A stretch of 64,000 bases of DNA, from the NCBI RefSeq assembly GCF_000774145.1, contig NZ_KN322982.1, positions 124,001 to 188,000 on the forward strand, written 5' to 3'. The stretch's first letter is position 1. Each line of letters opens with the position of its first letter. The position numbers and the translations under genes were made by a program. The DNA is from Pseudomonas mediterranea CFBP 5447 (GTDB lineage: Bacteria > Pseudomonadota > Gammaproteobacteria > Pseudomonadales > Pseudomonadaceae). The notes beneath the pieces were generated by a model. The model ran no database searches and was not told the DNA's origin. It saw nothing but the letters and a program-made list of their open reading frames with translations. Of the stretch, positions 38,658-47,453 are shown one piece after another.

Positions 38658-40658
38658 TCAGCGCACCAGATGCAGGAACTGCATGTGCCGTTCGTACTGA
38701 TCGAGGATGTCGTTGATGACCTGCTCCTTGGTATAGCCCACCAGGTCGTAGTCCTGGCTGCCCTCGCTCAAATGTACCTCGGCACGGTAGTAACGACGGT
38801 TGTTGATCTGCTTGGAGCCCATGCCGCCCCGGGCAAAGGAGGGCGTGAAGTAGCCGCGCATCTGCACCTGGTAGATGAACGGGTGCTGCTCGCCATGGCC
38901 GATTTCCAGGCTGACGCTATCGTTGGCCGGATCTGGCTGGGTCATCACCGTCAGCCCCTTCTCGGCGAACACCGCCTTCACTTCTTCGACCGCCGGACGC
39001 ACCGTGGTGTCGAGGAAGCGATAGACCTCGTCGCGGGACGGGAAATGCAGCGCCTGGCTCAAGCGTTGGCGCCAGCCGCCCTTGCCTCGCCGCGAACCTG
39101 ACACCGGCGCCAGGGAATGCAATTGCGCGATCTGTTTCTGGGACTCGAGGTGAAACGCCTTGTGCAGGCCCCACATCATCAACAACAGGATCAGCGAAAA
39201 CGGCAACGAAGTCAGCACAACCGCCGATTTCAACGCATCGATGCTGCCGGAGAACAACAGCGCGCTGGTCACCAGCGCGGTCATCGCCCCCCAGAACACC
39301 CGCAGCCATTTCGGCCCGTCCTCATCGGGGTTGCCGCCCTTGGCCGAGAGCGTTGAAAGCACCACGGTGCCGGAGTCGGCAGAGGTGACAAAGAACACGA
39401 AGCTGATGAACACCGTGACCGCGATGACCGTCTTGCTCCACGGGTAGGTTTCCAGCAGCAGATAAAGACTCATCGACGGATTGTCCAGGGCTGACAGGCC
39501 CAGGGCGCTCATGCCGTGGTTGAGCACCTGGTCGATGGCGCTGTTGCCAAAGATCGACATCCACGCGAGGGTGAAACCCAAGGGAATCAGCAACACGCCG
39601 AACACGAATTCACGGATGGTCCGACCACGGGATATCCGCGCGATAAACAGCCCCACGAACGGCGACCAGGCGATCCACCAGGCCCAATAGAACACCGTCC
39701 AGCCCCCCAGCCAGTCGCTGGGTTTGTCGTAGGCATACAGATCGAAGCTCTTCATCGGCAAGGCGCCGAGGTAATCGCCCACGTTCTGGATCAGGGTGTT
39801 GAGCAAATGCTGGGTAGGCCCGGCGAACAGCACGAACAGCAACAGCGCGCAGGCCAGCAGCATGTTGATGTCGGACATGACCCGCACGCCTTTATCGACG
39901 CCGGCCACCGCCACGACGATCGCCGCCCCCATCATCAGCGCGATCAGGCCGATCTGAATCCATTGGGTATGAGGAATCCCCAGCAGGTAATCGAGACCGG
40001 AATTGAGGTGCAGGACCCCAAACCCCATGTCGGCGCCGAGGCCGAACACGGTCGCGATGATGCCGAAGCCGTCGACGGCATAGCCGATGGGGCCATTGAT
40101 GCGTTTGCCGATCAGCGGATACAACGCCGAACGTAGCGCCAGCGGCAGGTTATGCCGGTAGGCAAAGTAAGCCAGGGCCATGCCGACGAACGCGAATACG
40201 CCCCAGCCGTGCAGGCCCCAATGCAGGAACAGGATCTGCATGGCCTGGCGCGCCGCATCGGCGGTTCCGGCCTCGCCCTGGGGTGGCTGCGCCAGATGGG
40301 TCAGCGGCTCGGAGACGCAAAAGAAGAACAGGGTGATGCTGATCCCGGCGGCGAACAACATGCCGGCCCAGGACAGGTAACTGAATTCGGGCTCGTCGTG
40401 GTCGGCGCCGAGCTTGATCTTGCCGTAGCCGGACAAGGCGGTGACCACCACGAAGACCAGATACAAAGCCATCGCCAGCAGGTAATACCAGCCGACCGTG
40501 TTGGCCGCCCAGTTCTGTGCCGCCAACAGCCATGCGCCGGCTTGCTCGGGCATGGCGATCACCACCAGACCGAACAACAGGATAAAGGTCGCCGCGAAGT
40601 AGAACACCGGCGGATTCATGCGGACCAGGCCGCTGGATGGAAGGGACGAGACACTCAT
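38658..40658 (-). CDS. betT: BCCT-family choline transporter BetT
   Basis: A 666-residue inner-membrane transporter with 12 predicted helices. The BCCT Trp-rich segment FYWAWWIAWSPFVGLFIARISRG (split: GWTVFYWAWW and AWSPFVGLFIA) is diagnostic of choline/betaine/carnitine carriers. A long cytoplasmic C-terminal tail (from about residue 520) is typical of osmotically controlled BetT. The start at 40658 (MSVSSLPSSG) is preferred; an upstream in-frame ATG at 40742 is too far. A BetI-like operator lies upstream. Confidence 0.88.
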   Translation of the reverse strand: MSVSSLPSSGLVRMNPPVFYFAATFILLFGLVVIAMPEQAGAWLLAAQNWAANTVGWYYLLAMALYLVFVVVTALSGYGKIKLGADHDEPEFSYLSWAGMLFAAGISITLFFFCVSEPLTHLAQPPQGEAGTADAARQAMQILFLHWGLHGWGVFAFVGMALAYFAYRHNLPLALRSALYPLIGKRINGPIGYAVDGFGIIATVFGLGADMGFGVLHLNSGLDYLLGIPHTQWIQIGLIALMMGAAIVVAVAGVDKGVRVMSDINMLLACALLLFVLFAGPTQHLLNTLIQNVGDYLGALPMKSFDLYAYDKPSDWLGGWTVFYWAWWIAWSPFVGLFIARISRGRTIREFVFGVLLIPLGFTLAWMSIFGNSAIDQVLNHGMSALGLSALDNPSMSLYLLLETYPWSKTVIAVTVFISFVFFVTSADSGTVVLSTLSAKGGNPDEDGPKWLRVFWGAMTALVTSALLFSGSIDALKSAVVLTSLPFSLILLLMMWGLHKAFHLESQKQIAQLHSLAPVSGSRRGKGGWRQRLSQALHFPSRDEVYRFLDTTVRPAVEEVKAVFAEKGLTVMTQPDPANDSVSLEIGHGEQHPFIYQVQMRGYFTPSFARGGMGSKQINNRRYYRAEVHLSEGSQDYDLVGYTKEQVINDILDQYERHMQFLHLVR

Positions 40659-40756
40659 GAGCGAAGCACCCCGATGTGGGAAACCGTGACAGTCGATAAC
40701 GGACTCGGCAAAGGCAAGCCTCCTGTTGTGAGCGGGCAGCAAACCGATGGTTTAAC

Positions 40757-40772
40757 TTGAATGAGCGTTCAA
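40757..40772. promoter_or_regulatory. Candidate BetI operator upstream of betT
   Basis: TTGAATGAGCGTTCAA is a near palindrome (TTGAA...TTCAA) in an AT-rich patch about 100 bases before the betT start. It resembles the TTGATTGGACGTTCAA-like sites of the choline-responsive repressor BetI (family knowledge). Choline would thus relieve repression of betT. Confidence 0.5.
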
Positions 40773-40897
40773 TTTAAACATGAATAGGCAGCTAAGGACT
40801 AATCGCCGGGCTCGGCGGTCCGTGTCCCACATAGATGACGCCGCTTCGCCTGCATTCGCTCAGTGGGGCACCATAGGTTCCAAATAAACAAAGACCC

Positions 40898-40986
40898 TGT
40901 GGGAGCGAGCCTGCTCGCGATAGCGGTCTGTCAGACACATTGTATTTAGCAGGTACACCGCTATCGCGAGCAGGCTCGCTCCCACA
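40898..40986. repeat. REPIN, family B
   Basis: TGTGGGAGCGAGCCTGCTCG with its inverted copy; CGATAGCGGT / ACCGCTATCG pair inside. Lies between betT and dcyD, which are divergent. Confidence 0.9.
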
Positions 40987-41022
40987 AGGGGCTCCGTCCC
41001 CCACTCCGATCTGGTCACGGGG

Positions 41023-41051
41023 TTGCCCGTGAATATCGGCGTGCCTATAGT
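41023..41051 (+). promoter_or_regulatory. Sigma-70-like promoter of dcyD
   Basis: TTGCCC (41023-41028), a 17-base spacer and TATAGT (41046-41051) lie 30 bases before the dcyD ATG, immediately downstream of the REPIN. Confidence 0.65.
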
Positions 41052-41081
41052 CCAGGCATTGCCTACAACCAGTACGGACTC

Positions 41082-42074
41082 ATGATCAAACAACAGTTGT
41101 CCCGCTTTAACCGCCTTGACCTGCTCGGCCATCCGACACCGCTGGAAAAACTCGAACGCCTCTCCACCTGGCTCGGTCGCGACCTCTACATCAAGCGCGA
41201 CGACCTGACGCCCCTGGCCCTGGGCGGCAACAAACTGCGCAAGCTCGAATATCTCGCAGCCGACGCCTTGGCCCAGGGAGCCGACACCCTGATTACCGCC
41301 GGTGCGATCCAGTCCAACCATGTGCGCCAGACCGCTGCACTGGCCGCCAGGCTGGGCCTGGGTTGCGTGGCGCTGCTGGAAAACCCCATCGGCACCGAGG
41401 ACGCCAATTACCTGGGCAATGGCAATCGATTATTGCTGGAGCTGTTCGACGCCAAGGTCGAACTGGTGGAAAACCTGGATAACGCCGACGAGCAACTGCA
41501 GGCCCTGGCTGCCCGACTGCGCAACAACGGCAAGAAACCCTACCTGGTGCCGATCGGAGGCTCAAACGCCTTGGGTGCATTGGGGTACGTGCGCGCCGGC
41601 CTGGAGCTGGCCGAGCAGATCAAGGACACCGGCCTGGATTTCGCCGCCGTGGTGCTGGCCTCGGGCAGCGCCGGCACCCACAGCGGCCTGGCCCTGGCCT
41701 TGAGCGAAACCCTGCCGCAACTTCCAGTGATTGGCGTAACGGTTTCACGCAGCGAGGAAGACCAGTTCCCGAAGGTCCAGGGGCTGGCCGAACGCGTCGC
41801 CCAGTTGCTTGAAGTAGCGCTTCCGGAGGCTTTCAAGGTGAACCTGTGGGATGAGTATTTCGCCCCGCGCTATGGCGAGCCGAATGCCGGTACGCTGGCG
41901 GCGGTCAAGCTGCTGGCCAGTCTCGAAGGCCTGTTACTGGATCCGGTCTACACCGGCAAGGCCATGGCCGGTCTGCTCGACGGCATCGGCCGCGACCGTT
42001 TCGACGAAGGGCCGATCATCTTCCTGCACACCGGCGGGGCCCCGGCGTTGTTTGCCTACGACACCGCGTTCTGA
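41082..42074 (+). CDS. dcyD: D-cysteine desulfhydrase
   Basis: PLP enzyme converting D-cysteine to pyruvate, H2S and ammonia. In this 330-residue ACC-deaminase-like protein the Schiff-base Lys is Lys51 in [30 protein letters not shown] and [12 protein letters not shown] (phosphate cup) follow. Located upstream of a cystine ABC transporter, the same neighbourhood as E. coli dcyD-tcyJLN (yedO-fliY-yecSC). Confidence 0.93.
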   Translation: MIKQQLSRFNRLDLLGHPTPLEKLERLSTWLGRDLYIKRDDLTPLALGGNKLRKLEYLAADALAQGADTLITAGAIQSNHVRQTAALAARLGLGCVALLENPIGTEDANYLGNGNRLLLELFDAKVELVENLDNADEQLQALAARLRNNGKKPYLVPIGGSNALGALGYVRAGLELAEQIKDTGLDFAAVVLASGSAGTHSGLALALSETLPQLPVIGVTVSRSEEDQFPKVQGLAERVAQLLEVALPEAFKVNLWDEYFAPRYGEPNAGTLAAVKLLASLEGLLLDPVYTGKAMAGLLDGIGRDRFDEGPIIFLHTGGAPALFAYDTAF

Positions 42075-42093
42075 AGAAGCGAGAGCCCCTTCC

Positions 42094-42182
42094 TGTGGGA
42101 GCGAGCCTGCTCGCGATGGCGGTGTTTCAGTCAAATAGCAGCTGACTGACCTACCGCTCTCGCGAGCAGGCTCGCTCCCACA
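42094..42182. repeat. REPIN, family B
   Basis: TGTGGGAGCGAGCCTGCTCG and its inverted copy bound an 89-base element between dcyD and the cystine transporter operon, splitting them into separate transcripts or acting as an internal hairpin. Confidence 0.9.
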
Positions 42183-42379
42183 GAGAGTTGCTCCATTACG
42201 GAATATGTAGATGATTTAATATTATTTTCCAATCTATCAAAGCCACCCTATAGTCGTGCCCGCTGGCTTATTTGCCACGCGACGCGCACGCCGCTTTAAG
42301 GCAGGATGTGGCAGTCTTCCAGATCACGGCTACACCTTCTAATCCAGTACGTCTTCATAAGAAAACACAGGGGCTTGTC
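42183..42379 (+). promoter_or_regulatory. AT-rich promoter region of the cystine transporter
   Basis: ATGATTTAATATTATTTTCC (from 42210) is strikingly AT-rich and is followed by TATAGT at 42249-42254 with a poor -35 (TTTCCA). The same make-up is seen upstream of tauA and fits activator-dependent (CysB-like) sulfur promoters; no operator can be read with confidence. Confidence 0.4.
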
Positions 42380-43180
42380 ATGAATTTTTCCGCATTACGT
42401 CGCAACCTGTTGGTCGGTTCGCTGGGCCTGGCATTGAGCGCGGGCCTGCTGGGGCAAGCAGTTGCCGGTGAGCAACTGCAAAAAATCAAGGATGCGGGCG
42501 TGATCAACGTCGGCCTGGAAGGCACTTATCCACCGTTCAGCTTCGTCGATGCCGACGGCAAGCTGGCCGGTTTCGAAGTGGAGTTTTCCGAAGCCCTGGC
42601 CAAGGAGCTGGGCGTGAAGGTGAAGCTGCAAGCCACTAAATGGGATGGCATCCTGGCTGCGCTGGAATCCAAGCGCCTGGACGCGGTGATCAACCAGGTC
42701 ACCATTTCCGAAGAGCGCAAGAAAAAGTACGACTTCTCCGAGCCCTACACCGTCTCCGGTATCCAGGCGCTGGTACTGAAGAAGAACGAAGAAAAACTCA
42801 ACATCAGGGCCGCCGCCGACCTGGCTGGCAAGAAGGTCGGTGTAGGCCTGGGCACCAACTATGAACAGTGGCTCAAGGACAACGTGCCCAAGGCGGACAT
42901 CCGTACCTACGAAGATGATCCGACCAAATACCAGGACCTGCGTATCGGCCGTATCGACGCCATCCTGGTGGACCGCCTGGCCGCCTTCGAACTGGCGAAA
43001 AAAGCCCCGGACACCGCGGTTGCCGGCGATGCCTTCTCCCGTCAGGAAGCCGGTGTGACCCTGCGTAAAGGCGAACCCGAGCTGCTGGCGGCGGTCAACA
43101 AAGCCATCGATAAGCTGCGCGCCGACGGCACCTTGAAGAAGCTGTCCGAGAAATACTTCAACGCTGACGTCACTCAATAA
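42380..43180 (+). CDS. tcyJ: L-cystine ABC transporter substrate-binding protein
   Basis: A 266-residue periplasmic binding protein; signal peptide to about residue 29 (AVAG-EQLQ). The amino-acid-binding fold shows GTYPPFSFVDADGKLAGFEV, IDAILVDRLAAFELAKK and a full second lobe. Nearest in pattern to FliY/TcyJ. Its stop overlaps the permease ATG by one base (TAATG). Confidence 0.9.
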   Translation: MNFSALRRNLLVGSLGLALSAGLLGQAVAGEQLQKIKDAGVINVGLEGTYPPFSFVDADGKLAGFEVEFSEALAKELGVKVKLQATKWDGILAALESKRLDAVINQVTISEERKKKYDFSEPYTVSGIQALVLKKNEEKLNIRAAADLAGKKVGVGLGTNYEQWLKDNVPKADIRTYEDDPTKYQDLRIGRIDAILVDRLAAFELAKKAPDTAVAGDAFSRQEAGVTLRKGEPELLAAVNKAIDKLRADGTLKKLSEKYFNADVTQ

Positions 43181-43845
43181 TGGAAGCAAAGCTCCAACTC
43201 GTCCTCAGTTCCACGCCCTTTTTGCTTCAGGGCGTGTACTTCACGGTCGCCCTCAGCCTGGGCGGAATGTTCTTCGGCTTCCTGCTCGGGTTTGGCCTGG
43301 CCTTGATGCGCTTGTCGCGCTTCAAACTGGTGAGCTGGTTCGCCCGGGTCTACGTCTCGTTCTTCCGCGGCACGCCGTTGCTGGTCCAATTGTTCATGAT
43401 GTACTACGGCCTGCCACAAGTGGGCATCGAACTGGACCCGATACCCGCAGCGCTGATCGGCCTCTCGTTGAACATGGCGGCCTACATCTGTGAAACCCTG
43501 CGGGCCGCCATCAGCTCCATCGAGCGCGGCCAGTGGGAGGCGGCTGCCAGCATCGGCATGACCCGCGTGCAGACATTGCGCCGGGCCATCCTGCCGCAAG
43601 CCATGCGCACGGCCCTGCCGCCCTTGGGGAACAGTTTCACGTCGCTGGTCAAGGACACCTCGCTGGCAGCCACCATCCAGGTGCCGGAACTGCTCCGCCA
43701 GGCGCAGTTGGTTTCCGCGCGGACCTTTGAAATTTTCGCCATGTACCTGTCCGCCGCGTTGATCTACTGGATCCTCGTGAGCGCCCTGGCCCATGTGCAA
43801 AACCGTCTGGAAGCGCGGGTCAACCGGCATGAGCAGGAGTCTTGA
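43180..43845 (+). CDS. tcyL: L-cystine ABC transporter permease
   Basis: A 221-residue membrane permease of the His/Glu/Gln/Cys family with about five helices. The EAA loop reads WEAAASIGMTRVQTLRRAILPQA. It sits between the binding protein and the ATPase, the standard three-gene layout. Confidence 0.92.
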   Translation: MEAKLQLVLSSTPFLLQGVYFTVALSLGGMFFGFLLGFGLALMRLSRFKLVSWFARVYVSFFRGTPLLVQLFMMYYGLPQVGIELDPIPAALIGLSLNMAAYICETLRAAISSIERGQWEAAASIGMTRVQTLRRAILPQAMRTALPPLGNSFTSLVKDTSLAATIQVPELLRQAQLVSARTFEIFAMYLSAALIYWILVSALAHVQNRLEARVNRHEQES

Positions 43846-43848
43846 AGC

Positions 43849-44610
43849 ATGATCGTGGTTGAAAAGCTGACCAAACAATTCAAGGGTCAGACGGTGCTCA
43901 ACGGTATCGACCTGCGGGTCGAGGAAGGCGAAGTCGTTGCCATCATCGGTCCCAGCGGTTCGGGCAAGACCACCTTCCTGCGCTGCCTGAATTTCCTCGA
44001 AGAACCCAGCAGCGGCCGGATCAAGGTCGGTGACATCGAAATCGATGGCAGCCGCCCGTTGAACCAGCAACAGGGCTTGGTGCGTCGTCTGCGCCAGCAG
44101 GTGGGCTTTGTGTTCCAGAACTTCAATCTGTTTCCCCATCGCACGGCCCTGGAGAATGTCATCGAGGGACCGCTGGTGGTGAAGAAGACCCCACGTGCCG
44201 ATGCCGAGACCCTGGGCCGCAAGCTGTTGGCCAAGGTCGGCCTGGCCGGCAAGGAGGACGCCTATCCACGGCGCCTCTCCGGCGGTCAGCAACAACGGGT
44301 GGCGATTGCCCGGGCATTGGCGATGGAGCCCCAGGTGATCCTGTTCGACGAACCGACCTCGGCGCTGGACCCGGAACTGGTCGGAGAAGTCCTGGCGACC
44401 ATTCGCGGCCTGGCCGAAGAAAAACGCACCATGGTCATCGTGACCCATGAAATGAGCTTTGCCCGTGACGTGGCGAACCGCGTGGTATTTTTCGACAAGG
44501 GCGTAATCGTCGAACAAGGTGAAGCCAAGGCAATGTTCGCAGCGCCCAGGGAAGAACGCACCCGGCAATTTCTCAGCAAGTTTCTCTCGGCCGGTCCCGG
44601 CGCGCAGTAA
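43849..44610 (+). CDS. tcyN: L-cystine ABC transporter ATP-binding protein
   Basis: A 253-residue ABC ATPase with Walker [10 protein letters not shown] at 34-42, Q-loop FVFQNFNLFPH, signature LSGGQQQRVAIARAL, Walker B VILFDEPTSALDPE and H-loop VTHEM. Polar amino acid uptake family; last gene of tcyJLN. Confidence 0.92.
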   Translation: MIVVEKLTKQFKGQTVLNGIDLRVEEGEVVAIIGPSGSGKTTFLRCLNFLEEPSSGRIKVGDIEIDGSRPLNQQQGLVRRLRQQVGFVFQNFNLFPHRTALENVIEGPLVVKKTPRADAETLGRKLLAKVGLAGKEDAYPRRLSGGQQQRVAIARALAMEPQVILFDEPTSALDPELVGEVLATIRGLAEEKRTMVIVTHEMSFARDVANRVVFFDKGVIVEQGEAKAMFAAPREERTRQFLSKFLSAGPGAQ

Positions 44611-45070
44611 CTTATCGATAAAGGCTTACTTCCAGGGATGGAAGGGGCTGTCGACTTGAAAGCAAACCAGCAACCTGTAACCCGCTTAACGTCTTCAATG
44701 AATTGACGTGCGGTATATACATACCTCTCGTAACACTTCCCTTCGCGCTAACCTCTCCGCCGGCTCTTGCCTCACAAACCTTCGGCCACGCTTTCAAGCC
44801 GAGGCAAAAGGCGATTCGCGCTGTGTATTTTTAACTTCATAACGTAGGACATTTCTGAAGAACTACTCAGTCCACCGATAAGCAACCACCTCTATTGACA
44901 CTGAAACTGTCGAGCCCGTATCTAGACCAACAGGCGACGCACACTATTTAGTTGTACGCAGCGATAACCGTAGAAACAGCATTCAAGACTGCACAATAAA
45001 ATAGTCGCGTATATCAACGCCTTTGCTCTTTCAGAAACGGACTTCGTTTTTCAGCATCAAGGAGATCACC
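44611..45070. other. 460-base non-coding leader region
   Basis: No gene recognised on either strand. A good promoter lies at TTGACA (44895-44900), 18-base spacer, TATCTA (44919-44924), predicting a leader of about 140 bases for the next gene. GGTATATACATACC (44712-44725) is a small palindrome of possible regulatory use. Base composition is more AT-rich than the flanks. Confidence 0.5.
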
Positions 45071-45841
45071 ATGACATGTACGTCAACTATCCCGGAACTC
45101 GCCGCCCCCGCCCTGGCCAATGCCGGCCGTAGCGGTATCAACATCACCGGTGCCGCCCGCCTGGAAGTGCTCATCGCCCCTTATCCCGGCATGAACGCCG
45201 GTGACTTGATCGAACTGTTCTGGGACAACTGCTACGTCGGCTCGCGCCTGCTGACCGAGGCGGACACACAAGCCAGTGTCACGTTGCGTGTACCGGAGAG
45301 CTTCATCGTCAACGGGACCTCGCGCATCCATTATCGAGTGATGCGGGTCGGGCGCGGGCCCGCGCTGTCGGCAACGCATCGGGTACAAGTCAAACTCGAC
45401 TGCCCCGGCGGCCAACCGGCGGCCTCGAGTGGCGATGAAAACCAGGGGCTGGCACCGGTGCGTATTCCGGACGCCATCCGTCGCCAGGGGGTGAACCCGA
45501 GCCAGATCAAACGCGGCGTCCCGCTGACCATCGAGCCCTACCTGAACATGGCTGTCGACGATGCAATCACCTTGCGCTGGGGCGATGTGCGCATGGACCT
45601 GCCCCGGATCAAATCCGGTGAAGTGGGCCAGCCGATCAATGTCTGGGTCCCCCCGGAGGTCATTCTGGAGGCAGGGGAAGACCTGCGCCTGGAGGTGACC
45701 TACTGCATCCTTGATCGTGTGGGCAACAACTCCCATTGGGCGCCGCCCCGGACGCTGACGATAGGGTGTGCCAGGTCCTATTTGAAAACGCCGCCGAAAG
45801 AAGCGCTCATGGCCGCCGAACCGCGGCGTAGAAGGCCTTGA
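45071..45841 (+). CDS. Unrecognised protein with two Ig-like repeats
   Basis: A 256-residue protein without a signal peptide. It consists of two diverged copies of a roughly 95-residue beta-rich unit: PYPGMNAGDLIELFWDN in the first aligns with PYLNMAVDDAITLRWGD in the second, and VTLRVPESFIVNGTSRIHYR with INVWVPPEVILEAGEDLRLE. The pattern resembles Ig-like repeats of large Pseudomonas surface proteins, but here only two stand alone. It ends in a basic PRRRRP tail. AAGGAG precedes the ATG. Function unknown. Confidence 0.7.
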   Translation: MTCTSTIPELAAPALANAGRSGINITGAARLEVLIAPYPGMNAGDLIELFWDNCYVGSRLLTEADTQASVTLRVPESFIVNGTSRIHYRVMRVGRGPALSATHRVQVKLDCPGGQPAASSGDENQGLAPVRIPDAIRRQGVNPSQIKRGVPLTIEPYLNMAVDDAITLRWGDVRMDLPRIKSGEVGQPINVWVPPEVILEAGEDLRLEVTYCILDRVGNNSHWAPPRTLTIGCARSYLKTPPKEALMAAEPRRRRP

Positions 45842-45872
45842 TACAAGTAATTCCCTCTGACTCCAATGCCCC

Positions 45873-45968
45873 TGTGGCGAGGGAGCTAGCTCCCGCTGGG
45901 TCGCGCAGCGGCCCTTCTTTTCCCCATGGGCGCTACGCACCCAAGCGGGAGCTAGCTCCCTCGCCACA
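45873..45968. repeat. REPIN, family A (GCTAGC core)
   Basis: Both arms carry GGGAGCTAGCTCCC instead of GGGAGCTTGCTCCC, so the two arms changed together and each remains self-complementary. Located after the two-repeat gene. Confidence 0.88.
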
Positions 45969-46027
45969 GAAGTCGCCTCGATGAAGCAAGCACACCAGTC
46001 ACGTGCTGAATCTCACCTATGCATATT

Positions 46028-46074
46028 CCTAAACGTTAGTTCAAAAAGAATATACATCCGTTTAGGGTATATAC
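46028..46074. promoter_or_regulatory. Inverted repeat upstream of the organosulfur operon
   Basis: CCTAAACG (46028-46035) and CGTTTAGG (46059-46066) are perfect inverted copies 23 bases apart, followed directly by the palindrome GTATATAC (46067-46074). It lies about 115 bases before the first SfnB-like gene in an AT-rich patch; a candidate operator, with the regulator unknown. Confidence 0.4.
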
Positions 46075-46188
46075 ACCGGACCACCGGACATTCCTGATTT
46101 TCTTGAGATGTGAGGTGGGTATGGTACGGAACACAATCACCCCGGTGCAGAACGCCCAGGCGCTGCCAACAGCCATGGAGCGGCTGTG

Positions 46189-47430
46189 ATGTCTGGTCTG
46201 GCGCAAGCAAAGGTCCAGAGCGATCTGGACGTCTCCCCCCCATTGTTGCCCGCCCAGGTGCTGCGCAACGATGCCGAAGCGATCCAGGCCGCACGAGAGT
46301 TGGCACAGGTTGCCCGCCAACAGGCCGCACGAAGGGATCAACAGCGCAAGCTGCCTTGGTCCGAGATCGAGCAATTCACCCGCAGCGGGCTCGGCAGTAT
46401 CGCTGTCCCTCGAGAATACGGTGGGCCGCAGGTCTCGTTCGTCACCCTTGCCGAAGTCTTCTCGATCATTTCCGCTGCCGACCCGGCCCTCGGGCAGATT
46501 CCGCAGAACCAGTTCGGTGTAATCCAATTGATTCTCGGCACGGGTACCGAACGGCAGAAAGAAATCCTTCTGAACAGCGTGCTCGAAGGCTGGCGCATCG
46601 GCAACGCCGGGCCGGAGCGGGGCACTCGTAATACCCTGGAACTCAAGGCGCGAATCAGCGCCGACAGCCGCGGTTTTGTCATCAACGGCCAGAAGTTCTA
46701 CTCCACCGGCGCACTGTTCGCCCACTGGGTGGCGGTCAAGGCCCTGGACGACGAGGGTCGGCAGGTGCTGGCCTTCGTGCGACGCGGCACACCGGGCCTG
46801 CGCATCGTCGACGACTGGTCGGGGTTCGGTCAGCGCACCACCGCCAGCGGCACCGTGCTGCTGAACAACGTGCGCGTGGATGCCGAGCTGGTGTTGGACA
46901 ACTGGCGCATCAACGGCACGCCAAACGTGCAAGGCGCGATCTCGCAATTGATCCAGGCCGCCATCGATGCGGGCATTGCCCGAGGCGCCATCGACGACAC
47001 CATTGCCTTCGTGCGCGAGCGCTCCCGCCCTTCCATCGACGCCAAGGTCGAACGGGCCAGCGACGACCTGTATGTGATCGCCGAAATCGGCAAGCTGAAA
47101 ATCGACCTGCACGCCGCCGAAGCACTGCTGCGCAAGGCCGGTCGGGTGTTGGATCAGGTCAGCGCCGCGCCCATCACCGCACAGTCCGCCGCCCGGGCCT
47201 CGATAGCCGTGGCCGAAGCCAAGGTACTGAGCACCGAGATCGCTCTGCTGGCCAGCGAAAAGCTGTTCGAGCTGGCCGGCAGCCGCGCCACCCTCGCTGA
47301 ATTCAACCTCGACCGTCATTGGCGCAATGCACGCGTCCATACCCTGCACGACCCGGTGCGCTGGAAGTATCACGCGATAGGTGCCTATCACCTGAACGGC
47401 ACCTTGCCGGCCCGGCATTCCTGGATCTGA
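46189..47430 (+). CDS. SfnB-family sulfur acquisition oxidoreductase (copy 1)
   Basis: A 413-residue acyl-CoA-dehydrogenase-fold flavoprotein of the DszC/SfnB type. Family segments: SAADPALGQIPQNQFG, VINGQKFYSTGALFAHW, VDDWSGFGQRTTASGTV and the C-terminal RHWRNARVHTLHDPVRWKYH. Such enzymes oxidise organosulfur compounds (sulfides, sulfones) with reduced FMN from a partner reductase. The first gene of a co-directional run of two SfnB-like genes, an LLM monooxygenase and a MetQNI-like transporter. A GTG one codon upstream is possible. Confidence 0.85.
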   Translation: MSGLAQAKVQSDLDVSPPLLPAQVLRNDAEAIQAARELAQVARQQAARRDQQRKLPWSEIEQFTRSGLGSIAVPREYGGPQVSFVTLAEVFSIISAADPALGQIPQNQFGVIQLILGTGTERQKEILLNSVLEGWRIGNAGPERGTRNTLELKARISADSRGFVINGQKFYSTGALFAHWVAVKALDDEGRQVLAFVRRGTPGLRIVDDWSGFGQRTTASGTVLLNNVRVDAELVLDNWRINGTPNVQGAISQLIQAAIDAGIARGAIDDTIAFVRERSRPSIDAKVERASDDLYVIAEIGKLKIDLHAAEALLRKAGRVLDQVSAAPITAQSAARASIAVAEAKVLSTEIALLASEKLFELAGSRATLAEFNLDRHWRNARVHTLHDPVRWKYHAIGAYHLNGTLPARHSWI

Positions 47431-47453
47431 CCACCCGACCTCTGGAGCAGCAC

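Noticed and set aside
44612..44797. Small minus-strand open frame in the gap after tcyN
   Set aside because: About 61 codons, no ribosome site, composition not like coding sequence and no family match.
46110..46631. Open frame overlapping the start of the first SfnB-like gene
   Set aside because: It lies in a different frame over a clearly conserved coding region, and its amino-acid make-up (Arg/Pro/Ala-rich) is that of an out-of-frame shadow.
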